DNA of 64,000 nucleotides from CAZRDB01 sp964598695 (lineage in GTDB: Bacteria; Armatimonadota; Zipacnadia; UBA1398): NCBI GenBank assembly GCA_964598695.1, contig CAZRDB010000002.1:1-64000 (forward strand), in the 5' to 3' direction. The position numbers and the translations under genes were made by a program. This document shows, piece by piece, positions 1-8,584 of the stretch (its first letter is position 1; every line of letters starts with the position of its first letter). The notes below the pieces were generated by a model. The model was not told the origin of the DNA, ran no database searches, and was given only the letters and a program-made list of their open reading frames with translations.

Positions 1-518
1 AGGTGGCCGGGGTCGAGGTAGGCGCCGATGAAGGCGGGATCGTAGCCGCGCAGCAGGTGCATCAGCGCCGAGGCGTTGAGCCCGAGGAAGTCGGCCCCAC
101 TGTGGGTGTGGTAGACCACGCGGACCCCATAGGTGCGTCCGAGCGCCTGCCAGCCCGCGAGGGCCGCGCGCGCCCGGTCGACCTGGCGCCAGTAGTCGGC
201 GATCAGCGGGTCGAGGCGGAAGTAGCCCAGCTTCAGGATCCGGACGTCGGCCGCGTCCATCGCGCGCAGGAGCGTCTCCGCGTCGGGGGTGTCGGGGAAG
301 AGGAGGTCGAAGTCGCCGGTGACCGAGCAGACCGGCTGGCCCGCCTCGGCGAGGTACCGCGTCGCGCGCGGCAGCTCCTCGGCCACGTTGCCGGGATGCA
401 CGGGGTGGTCGGGACGGACGGCCAGATCCCAGCCCTCGCACCCGAGCTTGTCGCCGGCCTCGGCCAGCTCGGCGATGCTGCAGCTCCGGAAGAGCTTGCT
501 GAAGACGACGATCCGCAT
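1..518 (-). CDS. Sugar phosphate isomerase/epimerase-type TIM-barrel protein (3' end cut off)
   Basis: Partial gene running off the left edge; 172 codons are visible. The reading frame is open from ATG at 518 to base 1, and AAGGAG lies 7 bases upstream of the start. The protein begins MRIVVFSKLFRSC and contains the stretches VYHTHSGADFLGLNASAL and GAYLDPGH. These resemble the AP-endonuclease-2/xylose-isomerase-like barrel family, in which His, Asp and Glu residues bind a divalent metal. Members isomerise or epimerise keto sugars or inositol derivatives. The exact substrate cannot be read from the sequence. The Gfo/Idh oxidoreductase at 62227 and the DUF1080 protein at 44575 are families often found in the same sugar pathways, but they are far away here. 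Confidence 0.75.
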   Translation of the reverse strand, partial: MRIVVFSKLFRSCSIAELAEAGDKLGCEGWDLAVRPDHPVHPGNVAEELPRATRYLAEAGQPVCSVTGDFDLLFPDTPDAETLLRAMDAADVRILKLGYFRLDPLIADYWRQVDRARAALAGWQALGRTYGVRVVYHTHSGADFLGLNASALMHLLRGYDPAFIGAYLDPGH

Positions 519-604
519 CCGGCGCTCCTTCCCGGGGCGTGAGCAAGCGGCCTCCGGGCGGAGTGTTCGCTGGCGCGGGGCGAATGCCCTGGCAGGGACG
601 TCGG

Positions 605-811
605 CTATCCGGCGATCCCGAGGGTCTCGAGGTTGGGCGCCTCGGCCTCCATCAGGTGGCGGTCGGAACCCCCGTCGGCCTCCTCGAGCAGCACGTCGAC
701 GGGGTCGGCGTTGGTCGTCAGCCGCTCCGCAAGCAGCAGGGCGAAGGAGCGGCGGTGGGCCAGGTCGCCCTGCTGGATGTAGCGCAGGATCCCGCGGGTG
801 GCTCCCCTCAC
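605..811 (-). CDS. Small hypothetical protein, 68 aa, translationally coupled to the TPR gene
   Basis: A GTG start at 811 overlaps the TGA stop of the upstream TPR gene in a GTGA junction, which suggests translational coupling. The product has balanced, protein-like composition: VRGATRGILRYIQQG at the start, a helical RRSFALLLAERL segment, and an acidic C-terminal half. No signal peptide, membrane segment or known domain is seen. The same frame is open further upstream to 1792, but there it has the Arg-rich composition of a shadow frame, so the coupled start is preferred. Function unknown; it probably acts with the TPR protein. Confidence 0.55.
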   Translation of the reverse strand: MRGATRGILRYIQQGDLAHRRSFALLLAERLTTNADPVDVLLEEADGGSDRHLMEAEAPNLETLGIAG

Positions 812-1755
812 GAGGCCGCCTCCGTCCACTCGTCCACCGGGACCTGCCCGACGGGACGCTCGGCCGCGACGAGAAGCGTCCGCAGGCGCCGCGTGATCGC
901 CTCGCAACCCCAGGTCGCGTACTTCAGGGCCTGGGTCAGGTTGCGGATCGCCGTGCCATGGCTTCCCTTTCGCTCGGCGACTCGCGCCCACAGGAGGTAC
1001 GGGGCGGGGGAATCGGGCACCAGGTTCATCAGCCGCATGCCGGCGCGCGCGGCGGCCTCGTCCTCGTTCCGCTCGAGCAGGCTCTCGATCTCCCGCACGA
1101 TCGGCCAGGCACGGAGCTGGCGTGAGCGCCGCTCCTTGTCGCGCACGCGCTCGAGGGCGCAGTGGGCGCGCATGGGCTCGAAGCGCTCCGCGTCGCTGTA
1201 GGCCTGGATCGCCTCGGTGTAGCGTCCCTGCCGCTCGAAGATCGCCCCGCGCAGCAGGTCGGCCGCGCCGGCGCCCGGGAGCTGGGCCTCGACTTCGGCC
1301 GCAAGGCCCAGGGCCTGGGGGAACGCCCCCTGGCGCAGCAGTGTGGCGATCCGGGTCGCCGCGGCCCGCACGATGGCCTGCGCCTCGCCGCTCTCGCGGA
1401 TCCGCTGCTGCACGAGCCACCAGCGGCGGCGTGCACGGGCGTGGAGGGGGCTGAGTTCGAGGACGGTCTGATAGGCCACGAGCGCCTCGACCCACAGCTC
1501 CGCCTGCTCGCACAGGGCGCCGAGGTCGGTCAGGCGCGTGGTGTCGCCCGGCCGCGCGAGGCAGGCCGCGTAGGCCGCCGCAACGGCGTCGGGCAGGTCG
1601 CCGGCGCGCTCCGAGAGCGCCGCGAGGCGGGTGAGCAGCGGCGTGGAGGCCGCGCCCCGGTCGAGAGCGCTGAGACAGGCGGCGCGCGCGGCGTCCGTCG
1701 CGTCGGCCCGGCCCGGTCCGAAGGCCGCGGGTTGTGCCGCAAGAGGCAGTTGCAT
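808..1755 (-). CDS. Tetratricopeptide repeat protein
   Basis: 315 residues, with ATG at 1755 preceded by GGAGGAG. The sequence is almost entirely alpha-helical with spaced Ala/Leu/Tyr positions, and recognisable TPR-like units include the one around LLRGAIFERQGRYTEAIQAY near residue 170 and others near residues 45-110. TPR arrays are protein-interaction scaffolds. There is no signal peptide or membrane anchor, so it is probably cytoplasmic. The stop overlaps the start of the 68-residue gene at 811. What it binds cannot be inferred. Confidence 0.7.
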   Translation of the reverse strand: MQLPLAAQPAAFGPGRADATDAARAACLSALDRGAASTPLLTRLAALSERAGDLPDAVAAAYAACLARPGDTTRLTDLGALCEQAELWVEALVAYQTVLELSPLHARARRRWWLVQQRIRESGEAQAIVRAAATRIATLLRQGAFPQALGLAAEVEAQLPGAGAADLLRGAIFERQGRYTEAIQAYSDAERFEPMRAHCALERVRDKERRSRQLRAWPIVREIESLLERNEDEAAARAGMRLMNLVPDSPAPYLLWARVAERKGSHGTAIRNLTQALKYATWGCEAITRRLRTLLVAAERPVGQVPVDEWTEAAS

Positions 1756-1860
1756 CGGTGGCTCCTCCCAGTTGCGGCCGACTGCCGCACATCAGGTCAC
1801 CGGATCGTCAACTGCCCGCCGGGCCGCGCGGTTCACCGCCGCCCGCGTGCCGTACGGCGA

Positions 1861-1896
1861 GCGGCCCGCGCCGGTTCGTGCTCCGACGCGGGCCGC
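1861..1896 (-). terminator. GC-rich hairpin downstream of the PA14/protease gene
   Basis: A perfect 10-base inverted repeat, GCGGCCCGCG at 1861-1870 and CGCGGGCCGC at 1887-1896, with a 16-base loop. It begins 25 bases after the stop of the minus-strand gene at 1921. There is no T-tract, so a terminator role is inferred from position and stem strength. Confidence 0.5.
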
Positions 1897-1920
1897 CGTG
1901 TGCGGCTCGGGACCCCGAGG

Positions 1921-3141
1921 CTACTGGCCCTGCTCGGCCGGCGGGCCGGTGCGGACCTTGTAGTCCTCCCACAGCTCATCGAGGGTCTTCCCCGTGTACT
2001 CGGTCCACAGCTCCGGCGTGTACCGGCCCTGCTTGAGCACGCGGTTGAACTTCACGACGATCTCGGGGTCGTACTCCTTCTCGAGCCAGACCAGGAAGGC
2101 GGCCGTGACCCAGTAGCCGATGGTGTACTCCTGGCCCGGCCGGTAGCCGTCCGGGATCCCCCAGCCGTCGTTGATCCCCACGACGTGCCGCACGTAGTCC
2201 GTGATGCCCTCGACGAGCCAGCCGGGCGTGTTGCGGCCGCGATAGTGTTGCATGACGTGGGCGAACTCGTGGACCGCGCAGCCGAAGTCGTTGGGGTGGG
2301 CGGCGAAGTACTCGGCCTTGAGCACGACGCCGTTGCCCGAGGCGTAGGCCGGCGGGTCGATGCCCGGGCGCGCGCTGAAGGTGACGACCTCCGGCAGCGT
2401 TTCCCCCTCGACGCCGATGACGGCCCACATCTTGGGCATGCTGGTCCGGAGCGCGTCCGGAACGGTCTGGTGCAGGAACGCGAGGTCCACGGCATCGCGC
2501 GTGTCGACCCGCAGGGTGGTCTTGAGCCCCAGCTCGGGCCATTCCAGCTCCGTCTCGGAGACCGCGCCCTCGGGGAAGAGGACGACCTTCTCGAACTGGG
2601 TGAGGGCCTCCGCCGGGATCGCGCCCTTCTCGATGCCGGGGCCTTCCCAGGCCACCCGCAGCACCTGGTCGACCTGGCCCTCGAAGTAGCCGACGTAGAT
2701 CGGGTGGCGCCCGGCCCGCAGCGCGATCGTCCCCTTCGCCTCGGTCTCGCCGTGGGGGTAGTCGTTCGCGACCACGAGCCGATCCCCGATGTACAGCCGG
2801 CTGCCGTCGTCGGAGGTGGTGTAGAAGGTGTACTCCCCGTCGCTCGGCGCCTCGATCGCCCCGAACAGCTCGAGGCCGAAGTCGTCGTCGCGGACATCCT
2901 CGGGGAACGCGAACGTGGCCTGCGTACCCTCGCGGACGGGAGTCGCGCCGTCGAGCCCCAGGACGCTGTCGTACGCGCCCTCGTAGTAACGGTAGGTGAG
3001 CCCCGGCGCGCCGGCTGCTCCTTCGAGGGCCGCCCGCGGTTCGGGGGCCGCGTCCTGGCCCCATGCGGCCAGGCTCGCGGTCAACAGGCACAGCAGCAGC
3101 GCCACGCCGGGCGCGGTCGTGCGCGGATGTCGAGTGAGCAA
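1921..3141 (-). CDS. Secreted PA14-domain metalloprotease (basic secretory protein family)
   Basis: 406 residues from a TTG start at 3141, preceded by GGAGAGGA. The open frame extends to 3717, but only this start places a typical signal peptide (APGVALLLCLLTASLAAWG) at the N-terminus. Residues about 48-178 form a PA14-like beta-barrel domain (YRYYEGAYD, FYTTSDDGSRLYIGD, GRHPIYVGYFEG), usually a carbohydrate-binding module. The C-terminal half holds a zinc-protease HExxH motif in VHEFAHVMQHY near residue 290, followed by GWLVEGITDYVRH, as in the plant/bacterial basic secretory protein (BSP) family. It is likely an exported, carbohydrate-targeted protease or degradative enzyme. Confidence 0.75.
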   Translation of the reverse strand: MLTRHPRTTAPGVALLLCLLTASLAAWGQDAAPEPRAALEGAAGAPGLTYRYYEGAYDSVLGLDGATPVREGTQATFAFPEDVRDDDFGLELFGAIEAPSDGEYTFYTTSDDGSRLYIGDRLVVANDYPHGETEAKGTIALRAGRHPIYVGYFEGQVDQVLRVAWEGPGIEKGAIPAEALTQFEKVVLFPEGAVSETELEWPELGLKTTLRVDTRDAVDLAFLHQTVPDALRTSMPKMWAVIGVEGETLPEVVTFSARPGIDPPAYASGNGVVLKAEYFAAHPNDFGCAVHEFAHVMQHYRGRNTPGWLVEGITDYVRHVVGINDGWGIPDGYRPGQEYTIGYWVTAAFLVWLEKEYDPEIVVKFNRVLKQGRYTPELWTEYTGKTLDELWEDYKVRTGPPAEQGQ

Positions 3142-3271
3142 GGTGTTCGATCCTCTCCGGATGAGCCGTGCCAGCACGGTCTGTCTCGTCCGCGCCCCCG
3201 TGCATAGGACCCGCGGCGCGGCTGCGCGTTGCACCACGGGGCCGCCGTGGCGGACGGCGCAACCGGCCTCA

Positions 3272-3294
3272 CCCGCGGGTGTCAGACCCGTGGG
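3272..3294. repeat. Inverted repeat in divergent intergenic region
   Basis: CCCGCGGGT at 3272-3280 can pair with ACCCGTGGG at 3286-3294 across a 5-base loop (8 Watson-Crick pairs and one G-T). It lies between the divergent genes starting at 3141 (minus) and 3347 (plus), so it could be an operator or an mRNA leader structure. No clear -35/-10 promoter is visible beside it. Confidence 0.35.
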
Positions 3295-3346
3295 ATGCGG
3301 CGCGATGGTCCGCACTCCCAACCGATGACACGGAGGGTGACGTTCG

Positions 3347-4447
3347 ATGAGATGGCTGCTGGTTCCAGCTTTGTTGGCGCTCTCCTGCGCCGCGCTCGCG
3401 CAGCAGGCTCCGGCCACTGCGGCGGGCGAAGGCGGCGCCGCCCAGGAGAAGATGCTCACGTTCGACTTCGCCGGGGGAGACGTTGCCGCGCTCGCGGGCG
3501 CGCTGGAGTCGACTCTCGAGCAGCGGGTCGTTGCCCGACGGGCGTACGAGCGCACGCTGCCGGCGTTCAAGATTCCCGGCCCACTCCCCGAGGGCGGCGA
3601 GCTGGGCGGCATGGGCAACATGGGCAACATGATGCTCGGGCAGATCCCGACCGTCGCGGGCCTGGGCCAGGCGAGCGCCGAGGGTGTCAGCCAGGAGCGG
3701 CTGATCGCGCTCCTCACCCCCTACGGCCGCGTCGGCCTGCGGCCCGGCTGGCGGATCGAGCCGAAGCCGGCCGAGGGCGCGGCGGTCGTCGAGCCGCGCA
3801 AGGCGATCGAGAAGCGCGATGGCGAGATCGTCCCCTTCGTGCGGTTCGACGCGATCACCGCGACCGATCTCGCCGACCAGCTCGTCAAGCACGGCCGGCT
3901 GCCGATCCTGTTCGATGACGCCGTGGTTCTGCCGGAGGAGGCCTTCCCGGTCGACCTGCAAGAGGTGACGATGCAGGCCGTCATCACGAGCCTCGCCGAG
4001 AGGCTCGGCGCACAGGCGACGCCGGTCTGGATCGCCTACGACCTCACCACCGACCTCCAGGAGTACCTGGAAGCGGTGACCGATGACGAGATCCAGGACA
4101 TCGCCCAGCTCCTCGCTTTCTGGGACCAGCTCACCCCCGAGCAGCGGCAGAACCTGATCGCGATGATGTTCGGCCAGTTCAACCAGCTCCCGACCGACCA
4201 GCGTCAGACGATGCTCGCCGCCATGCAGTACGTCATGCAGGGCATGGCGGGCCGGATCGGGACGATGGACCCCGGCGCGGCCGACCAGCTTCGCGGCGCG
4301 ATGCAGGGGCTCTACGGCGACATGTCGACCTTCTATGGCGGGCTCAACCCGGGCCAGAGGTCGGAGCTCTCCGGCGTCTTCGGCGCCTTCGGCCAGATGA
4401 TGGGCGGCCGGGGCGGCGGCGGGCGAGGCGCCCGTCCGGGCATGTGA
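3347..4447 (+). CDS. Exported hypothetical protein with secretin-N-like segment
   Basis: 366 residues with a clear signal peptide (MRWLLVPALLALSCAALAQ) and GGAGGG about 9 bases before the ATG. Residues about 25-80 (LTFDFAGGDVAALAGALES) resemble the short STN-type domain seen at the start of secretins and TonB receptors. A second similar unit sits near residues 160-215 (FDAITATDLADQLVKHGRLP). The C-terminal third is helical and Gln/Met-rich and ends in a GGRGGGGRGARPGM tail. No secretin core or beta-barrel domain follows, so function is unknown. It is divergent from the PA14 protease and convergent with the HD gene. Confidence 0.7.
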   Translation: MRWLLVPALLALSCAALAQQAPATAAGEGGAAQEKMLTFDFAGGDVAALAGALESTLEQRVVARRAYERTLPAFKIPGPLPEGGELGGMGNMGNMMLGQIPTVAGLGQASAEGVSQERLIALLTPYGRVGLRPGWRIEPKPAEGAAVVEPRKAIEKRDGEIVPFVRFDAITATDLADQLVKHGRLPILFDDAVVLPEEAFPVDLQEVTMQAVITSLAERLGAQATPVWIAYDLTTDLQEYLEAVTDDEIQDIAQLLAFWDQLTPEQRQNLIAMMFGQFNQLPTDQRQTMLAAMQYVMQGMAGRIGTMDPGAADQLRGAMQGLYGDMSTFYGGLNPGQRSELSGVFGAFGQMMGGRGGGGRGARPGM

Positions 4448-4488
4448 TCGAACGGGCGCGCGACGCCCGACAGGAGATGACCACGGAA

Positions 4489-4517
4489 GCGAGGGCCGGC
4501 GATCGCGCGGCCCTCGC
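4489..4517. terminator. Bidirectional GC-rich hairpin between convergent genes
   Basis: A perfect 10-base stem, GCGAGGGCCG at 4489-4498 and CGGCCCTCGC at 4508-4517, with a 9-base loop. It sits between the stops of the plus-strand gene ending at 4447 and the minus-strand gene ending at 4528, the expected place for a shared terminator. No T-tract. Confidence 0.55.
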
Positions 4518-4527
4518 GCTCTGTACG

Positions 4528-5205
4528 CTACTGGAGCTTGGTGTCGTTGATGTAGAGGCCGAAGGTGCAGTCGAGGGCGGCGGCCGCCTGCCTGCACATC
4601 ACCATGCGGTCGAGGAAGATCTCGAAGTACTCCATGACGGAGGCGTGGCGCGTGTCGATCGTGATCTCGAGCGAGATCGTACGCCGGTCGGCGTCGACGC
4701 GAAGGAACGACGACTGCGCCGCCCCGTTGATCCGGTCGTGGATGTCGTAGGCCTCGACCGGGCCTCGCACTCGGGTGCGGTGGACGTCGGACTTGTCGGC
4801 CAGCGCCAGCGCGGCGCAGATGTCGAGCTTCGGCAGCAGCTCGGGCTCCACGTGGTGGCCGATCGCCGGGCAGACGTCGGCGATATCCTCGGGCTCCATC
4901 CCCAGCTTGCTCAGGATGTGGTAGGCGACGATGGCGCCCGACTGGACGTGCGTCCGCCGGCCCATGAAGTTGGCGATGTCATGGAGGATCCCGGCGATCC
5001 GCGCCAGCTCGCACCGCCGCTTCGGCGCCCCGAGGCGCTCGAGGACGTTACCGGCGATCCGCGAGACCAGGGAGACGTGCCGGACCCCGTGCTCCGTGTA
5101 GCCGATCTGCTCGAGCAGCTCGTCGGACTTCTGGATGTACGCCCGCACCTCGGGGTGGTCGAGGAGCGTGGCGGCCGTGAGGGGCTCGCCGTGGGCCCTA
5201 GGCAT
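4528..5205 (-). CDS. HD-domain phosphohydrolase-like protein
   Basis: 225 residues. The metal-binding pattern of HD hydrolases is visible: H in GVRHVSLVSRIAGNV, the HD pair in IAGILHDIANFMG, and later histidines in IGHHVEPELLP, with an Asp in ALADKSDVHRTRVRGPVEAYD. The family hydrolyses phosphate esters, often nucleotides or second messengers; the substrate here is unknown. The ATG at 5205 lies 8 bases inside the end of tgt, so it is almost certainly the last gene of the ileS-lspA-lgt-rluD-tgt operon. A terminator-like hairpin follows at 4489-4517. Confidence 0.8.
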   Translation of the reverse strand: MPRAHGEPLTAATLLDHPEVRAYIQKSDELLEQIGYTEHGVRHVSLVSRIAGNVLERLGAPKRRCELARIAGILHDIANFMGRRTHVQSGAIVAYHILSKLGMEPEDIADVCPAIGHHVEPELLPKLDICAALALADKSDVHRTRVRGPVEAYDIHDRINGAAQSSFLRVDADRRTISLEITIDTRHASVMEYFEIFLDRMVMCRQAAAALDCTFGLYINDTKLQ

Positions 5206-6370
5206 GTTCGTCCTCCTCGTCGGCCGCGCCGGCGGCCGTCCAGGCGGCCGCCTCGGCGAGCAGCGCCGCGAACCGGCCCTCCCGGATCGCGGCGCGAATC
5301 CGCTCCATCAGCCGCAGGTAGAAGTGTACGTTGTGGAGCGTGAGCAGCCGGCAGGCGAGGATCTCCTTGCTGCGCACGAGGTGGGCGAGGTAGGCGGCCG
5401 GGTAGGCGGTGCAGGCCTCGCAGGCGCAGGCCGGGTCGAGCGGACCCGCCTCCTCGCGCCAGCGAGCGTTGCGAAGCTGGACCGTCCCCGCCGCGGTGAC
5501 GGCGACGCCGTGCCGGGCCAGCCGGGTGGGAAGCACGCAGTCGAACATGTCCACGCCGTCGGCCACGGCCTCCACGATGTCGGCGGGCATCCCGACGCCC
5601 ATCAGGTAGCGCGGGTGGCTCTCGGGCAGCATCTCAGCGCAGAGGGGAACCAGTCGGCGCGTCACCGGCCTCGGTTCCCCGAATGAGAGGCCCCCGATCG
5701 CGTAGCCGTCGAAGGGCGCCTCCGCGAGCCGGGCCGAGCTGCGCGCCCGCAGCTCCTCGTCGAAGCCGCCCTGCTGGATCGCGAAGGAGAGCGCCCCGTC
5801 GGCGGCCCGGCCGGTCGCGGCGAAGGCGGCATAGGACTCGGTCACCCAGCGGTCGGAGCGGTCGACCGCCTCCGCGCTCTTGCGTCGGTCGGTCTCGTAG
5901 GGCACCGGCTGGTCGAGCGGCATCGAGATGTCGGAACCCAGCTCCTGCTGGATCTCGATGACGCGGCGGGGCGTGAGTTCGACGCGGTCGCCCGTGGTGG
6001 GGTCGTGGAAGATCACGCCGTGCTCGGCGATCCGCACATGGCTGCCGAGGCTGAAGACCTGGTAGCCGCCGGAGTCGGTCAGGATCGAGCGGTCCCAGTG
6101 CATGAAGCGGTGGAGCCCACCCAGCCGGGCGATTGTGCCGGAGCCCGGCCGGACGCTCAGGTGGTAGGCGTTCGCGAGGATCAGCCCCGCGCCCAGCCCA
6201 CGCAGCTCGTCGGTCGTCAGCGCCTTGACCGTCGCCAACGTCCCGACGGGCATGAAGACCGGCGTCTCGACCTCCCCGCGCGGCAGGCGCAAGCGCCCAA
6301 GGCGCGCCCGGGTCTCCCGGCAGCGCCCCTCGAGCACGAACGCCCGGCTCTCGGCGATCGGCCCCTCCAC
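5198..6370 (-). CDS. tgt: tRNA-guanine transglycosylase (queuine/preQ1 tRNA-ribosyltransferase)
   Basis: 390 residues from a GTG at 6370 with GGGAGGG 7-8 bases upstream, two bases after the rluD stop. It exchanges guanine-34 in the anticodon of GUN tRNAs for preQ1 on the way to queuosine. Visible hallmarks are the substrate-binding/catalytic LTDSGGYQVFSL (near residue 95), GGLSFGEP, the catalytic-Asp region DMFDCVLPTRLARHG, and a zinc site with CACEAC followed by the His in LLTLHNVHFY. Length is close to the usual 370-380. The frame is open further upstream, but that extension overlaps rluD. Confidence 0.95.
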   Translation of the reverse strand: MEGPIAESRAFVLEGRCRETRARLGRLRLPRGEVETPVFMPVGTLATVKALTTDELRGLGAGLILANAYHLSVRPGSGTIARLGGLHRFMHWDRSILTDSGGYQVFSLGSHVRIAEHGVIFHDPTTGDRVELTPRRVIEIQQELGSDISMPLDQPVPYETDRRKSAEAVDRSDRWVTESYAAFAATGRAADGALSFAIQQGGFDEELRARSSARLAEAPFDGYAIGGLSFGEPRPVTRRLVPLCAEMLPESHPRYLMGVGMPADIVEAVADGVDMFDCVLPTRLARHGVAVTAAGTVQLRNARWREEAGPLDPACACEACTAYPAAYLAHLVRSKEILACRLLTLHNVHFYLRLMERIRAAIREGRFAALLAEAAAWTAAGAADEEDEHA

Positions 6371-6372
6371 GG

Positions 6373-7392
6373 CTATCCCTCCCCGCCCCCGCGACGGAGT
6401 GTGAGCTTCGCGTCCTCCTCCGCGAGCTGCCGCAGACCGCGGATCAGGGCGAGGAACTCCGACTTCCACGGCGCTTTGAAGACCATCCGCTCCTCGGTAC
6501 GCGGGTGGCGCACCGTGAGCTGCGCCGCGTGCAGCGCCTGGCCGGGGAGGGCGCGCACCAGTGGCTCGACGCGCTCCTGCCACTCTCGGACGGAGATCTC
6601 CTTCGGGCGGCTCACCCCGCGGCCGTACTGGCGGTCACCGACGCACGGGTGGCCGATGTGGTTGAGGTGAACCCGGATCTGGTGAGTCCGCCCGGTCTCG
6701 ATGTTCACGCGCAGGAGCGACATCCCCGGGTAGCGTTCCTTCACCAGGTAGTTGGTGAGAGCCGAGCGGCCCCGGCGGGTCTGCTCGACGATGGTCATCT
6801 TGTTGCGGTCGACGGGATGGCGGCCGATCGGGGCGTTGACGAAGCCTTCGGCCGGATCGGGGCAGCCGTAGCAGACCGCGTGGTAGATCTTCTCGACCTC
6901 GCGCTGCCGGATCTGCTCGGTGAGGTCGGCGTGGGCCTCCTCGGTCTTGGCGACGATCAGCACGCCGGTGGTGTCCTTGTCGAGGCGATGGACGAGCCCC
7001 GGCCGGCCCAGCCGCCCCGCCCGCCGGATGTCGGCGCAGTGGGCGACGAGGGCGTTGACCAGCGTGCCGGTGTCGATCCCGGGCGCGGGGTGGACGATGA
7101 GCGGCGCCTGCTTGTTGAGGACCAGGATGTCCTCATCCTCGAACAGCACGTCGAGCGGGATGTCCTCGGGCACGATCTCGGTCTCGACCGGGCGTTCCGG
7201 GTCCAGCTCGACGATGATGACGTCGCCCTTCTTGACCCGGTACGCGGGCCGCTCCAGCGCCCCATGCACGGTGATCTCCCCCAGCTCGATCGCTCGCTGA
7301 ATGCGCGAGCGCGACAGCTCGGGTAGGATCAGGCAGGCAAGGCGGTCGAACCGCTCGCCCGCGGCCTCATTGATCGCGATCTCCAGTCTCAT
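6373..7392 (-). CDS. rluD: RluA/RluD-family pseudouridine synthase
   Basis: 339 residues. An N-terminal S4 RNA-binding domain (LSRSRIQRAIELGEITVHG) is followed by the pseudouridine synthase domain with the catalytic Asp in GRPGLVHRLDKDTTGVLIVA and the conserved GRTHQIRVHLNHIGHP. It converts uridines in 23S rRNA (RluD sites) to pseudouridine in the cytoplasm; the exact sites are inferred from family likeness only. The ATG at 7392 is chosen because the protein then begins MRLEIAINEAAGERFD, as in homologues. This start overlaps lgt by 26 bases, and its ribosome site is weak. Confidence 0.9.
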   Translation of the reverse strand: MRLEIAINEAAGERFDRLACLILPELSRSRIQRAIELGEITVHGALERPAYRVKKGDVIIVELDPERPVETEIVPEDIPLDVLFEDEDILVLNKQAPLIVHPAPGIDTGTLVNALVAHCADIRRAGRLGRPGLVHRLDKDTTGVLIVAKTEEAHADLTEQIRQREVEKIYHAVCYGCPDPAEGFVNAPIGRHPVDRNKMTIVEQTRRGRSALTNYLVKERYPGMSLLRVNIETGRTHQIRVHLNHIGHPCVGDRQYGRGVSRPKEISVREWQERVEPLVRALPGQALHAAQLTVRHPRTEERMVFKAPWKSEFLALIRGLRQLAEEDAKLTLRRGGGEG

Positions 7393-8557
7393 CGTGTGGC
7401 GTGCACCGGTCGGGGGTCTCCGCGTCGGCTTCGGCGCCGGCACGGACGTCTTGGGGCGCGGCCGGGGGCGCCGGCTCCGGGGTCGGTTCGAGCGCGGTCG
7501 CCGGGGCAGGCAGCCGCCGACGCTCGCGGAGGAAGTGCACGGTGACGGCCACCACCGTGAGCAGGTACAGGATCCCGATCACGATGTTGCGGGTCGCGCC
7601 TGCGGGGTGGCCGGTCGCGTTGGCCTGGGTCGCCAGCCAGCCGAACAGCAGGAGCATCACGGGCAGGCTGCCCAGCGAGAACGCGGGCAGGAAGACCACG
7701 TCCGAGCGGTCCCGGAGCGTCAGGCGGCGGCACGCGAGCAGCGCGACGGTCGAGGCGATGATCAGCGCGACCGAGGTGAACTGGGCCTCGGTGATGCCGC
7801 CGATCACCGCGACGCGCTCGAGCCCCGGCAGGGCGTCGGCCGTCGAGTAGGCGCGGTTGTCGGGGTAGTAGCGGAAGTAGTCGGCCACGATCCGCGTCAC
7901 CGAGTACAGCAGCAGCCACAGGGTGAACGCCTGGCCGTTCCACCGCCGGCGATGGAGCACGAACCACAGCAGGAAGAGCCCGACGGCCACGTTCATCGCC
8001 GAATCGTAGAGCTGCACCGGGTGGCTGAGCGGCGTCAGGAGGTTGGTGTCGCCGGGGTTGACGGGGAAGCAGACCCCCCAGCCCGATCCGGTCGGCCGGC
8101 CGTGGCAGCACCCGTTCAGGAAGCAGCCGATCTTGGTGATCGAGTAGCCGAACGCGAGCCACGGCGTCACGCTGTCGGCCATCGCTCCCATCGACATCCG
8201 CATCTTCCGCGCGGCGAACGTGGCGTAGACGAGCGCCGCCACCACGCCGCCGTGGAACGCGAGCCCGCCCTGCCAGATGAACAGCGCCTCGATCGGCCGC
8301 GCCGCGTACTGGGTGCGGTAGTTGAGCAGGACGAAGAGGATCCGGGCGCCGAGCACGCCGCTGACGAGGATGCCGAGGGTGAGGTTGACGGCCTGGTCGC
8401 CATCGAGCGTCCCGAGGCGCCGAGCGAGCCACTGAAGCCCGACCAGCGCGACGATGAACGCCAGCGCGAGCATGGTGCCGTAGGCATGCACGGCCACCGG
8501 GCCCACGCCGAGAGACTCCGACCCCAGTCGCGGGATCTCGAACAGCACCGAGTGCAT
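7367..8557 (-). CDS. lgt: Phosphatidylglycerol-prolipoprotein diacylglyceryl transferase
   Basis: 396 residues, polytopic. It transfers diacylglycerol from phosphatidylglycerol to the lipobox Cys of prolipoproteins in the inner membrane. Family features are the early FEIPRLG/VAVHAYGTMLALAF region, GGLAFHGGVV, and the signature GCFLNGCCHGRPT near residue 150. The C-terminus carries an extra Pro/Ala/Glu-rich cytoplasmic tail of about 55 residues beyond the usual family length (about 260-300), plus additional membrane segments. It lies just downstream of lspA, the next enzyme of the lipoprotein pathway. Substrates in this window include the lipoproteins at 41061, 43274 and 63496. Confidence 0.93.
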   Translation of the reverse strand: MHSVLFEIPRLGSESLGVGPVAVHAYGTMLALAFIVALVGLQWLARRLGTLDGDQAVNLTLGILVSGVLGARILFVLLNYRTQYAARPIEALFIWQGGLAFHGGVVAALVYATFAARKMRMSMGAMADSVTPWLAFGYSITKIGCFLNGCCHGRPTGSGWGVCFPVNPGDTNLLTPLSHPVQLYDSAMNVAVGLFLLWFVLHRRRWNGQAFTLWLLLYSVTRIVADYFRYYPDNRAYSTADALPGLERVAVIGGITEAQFTSVALIIASTVALLACRRLTLRDRSDVVFLPAFSLGSLPVMLLLFGWLATQANATGHPAGATRNIVIGILYLLTVVAVTVHFLRERRRLPAPATALEPTPEPAPPAAPQDVRAGAEADAETPDRCTPHDETGDRDQ

Positions 8558-8584
8558 TCGCTCCTCCGTCCACCCGTGAACGGC

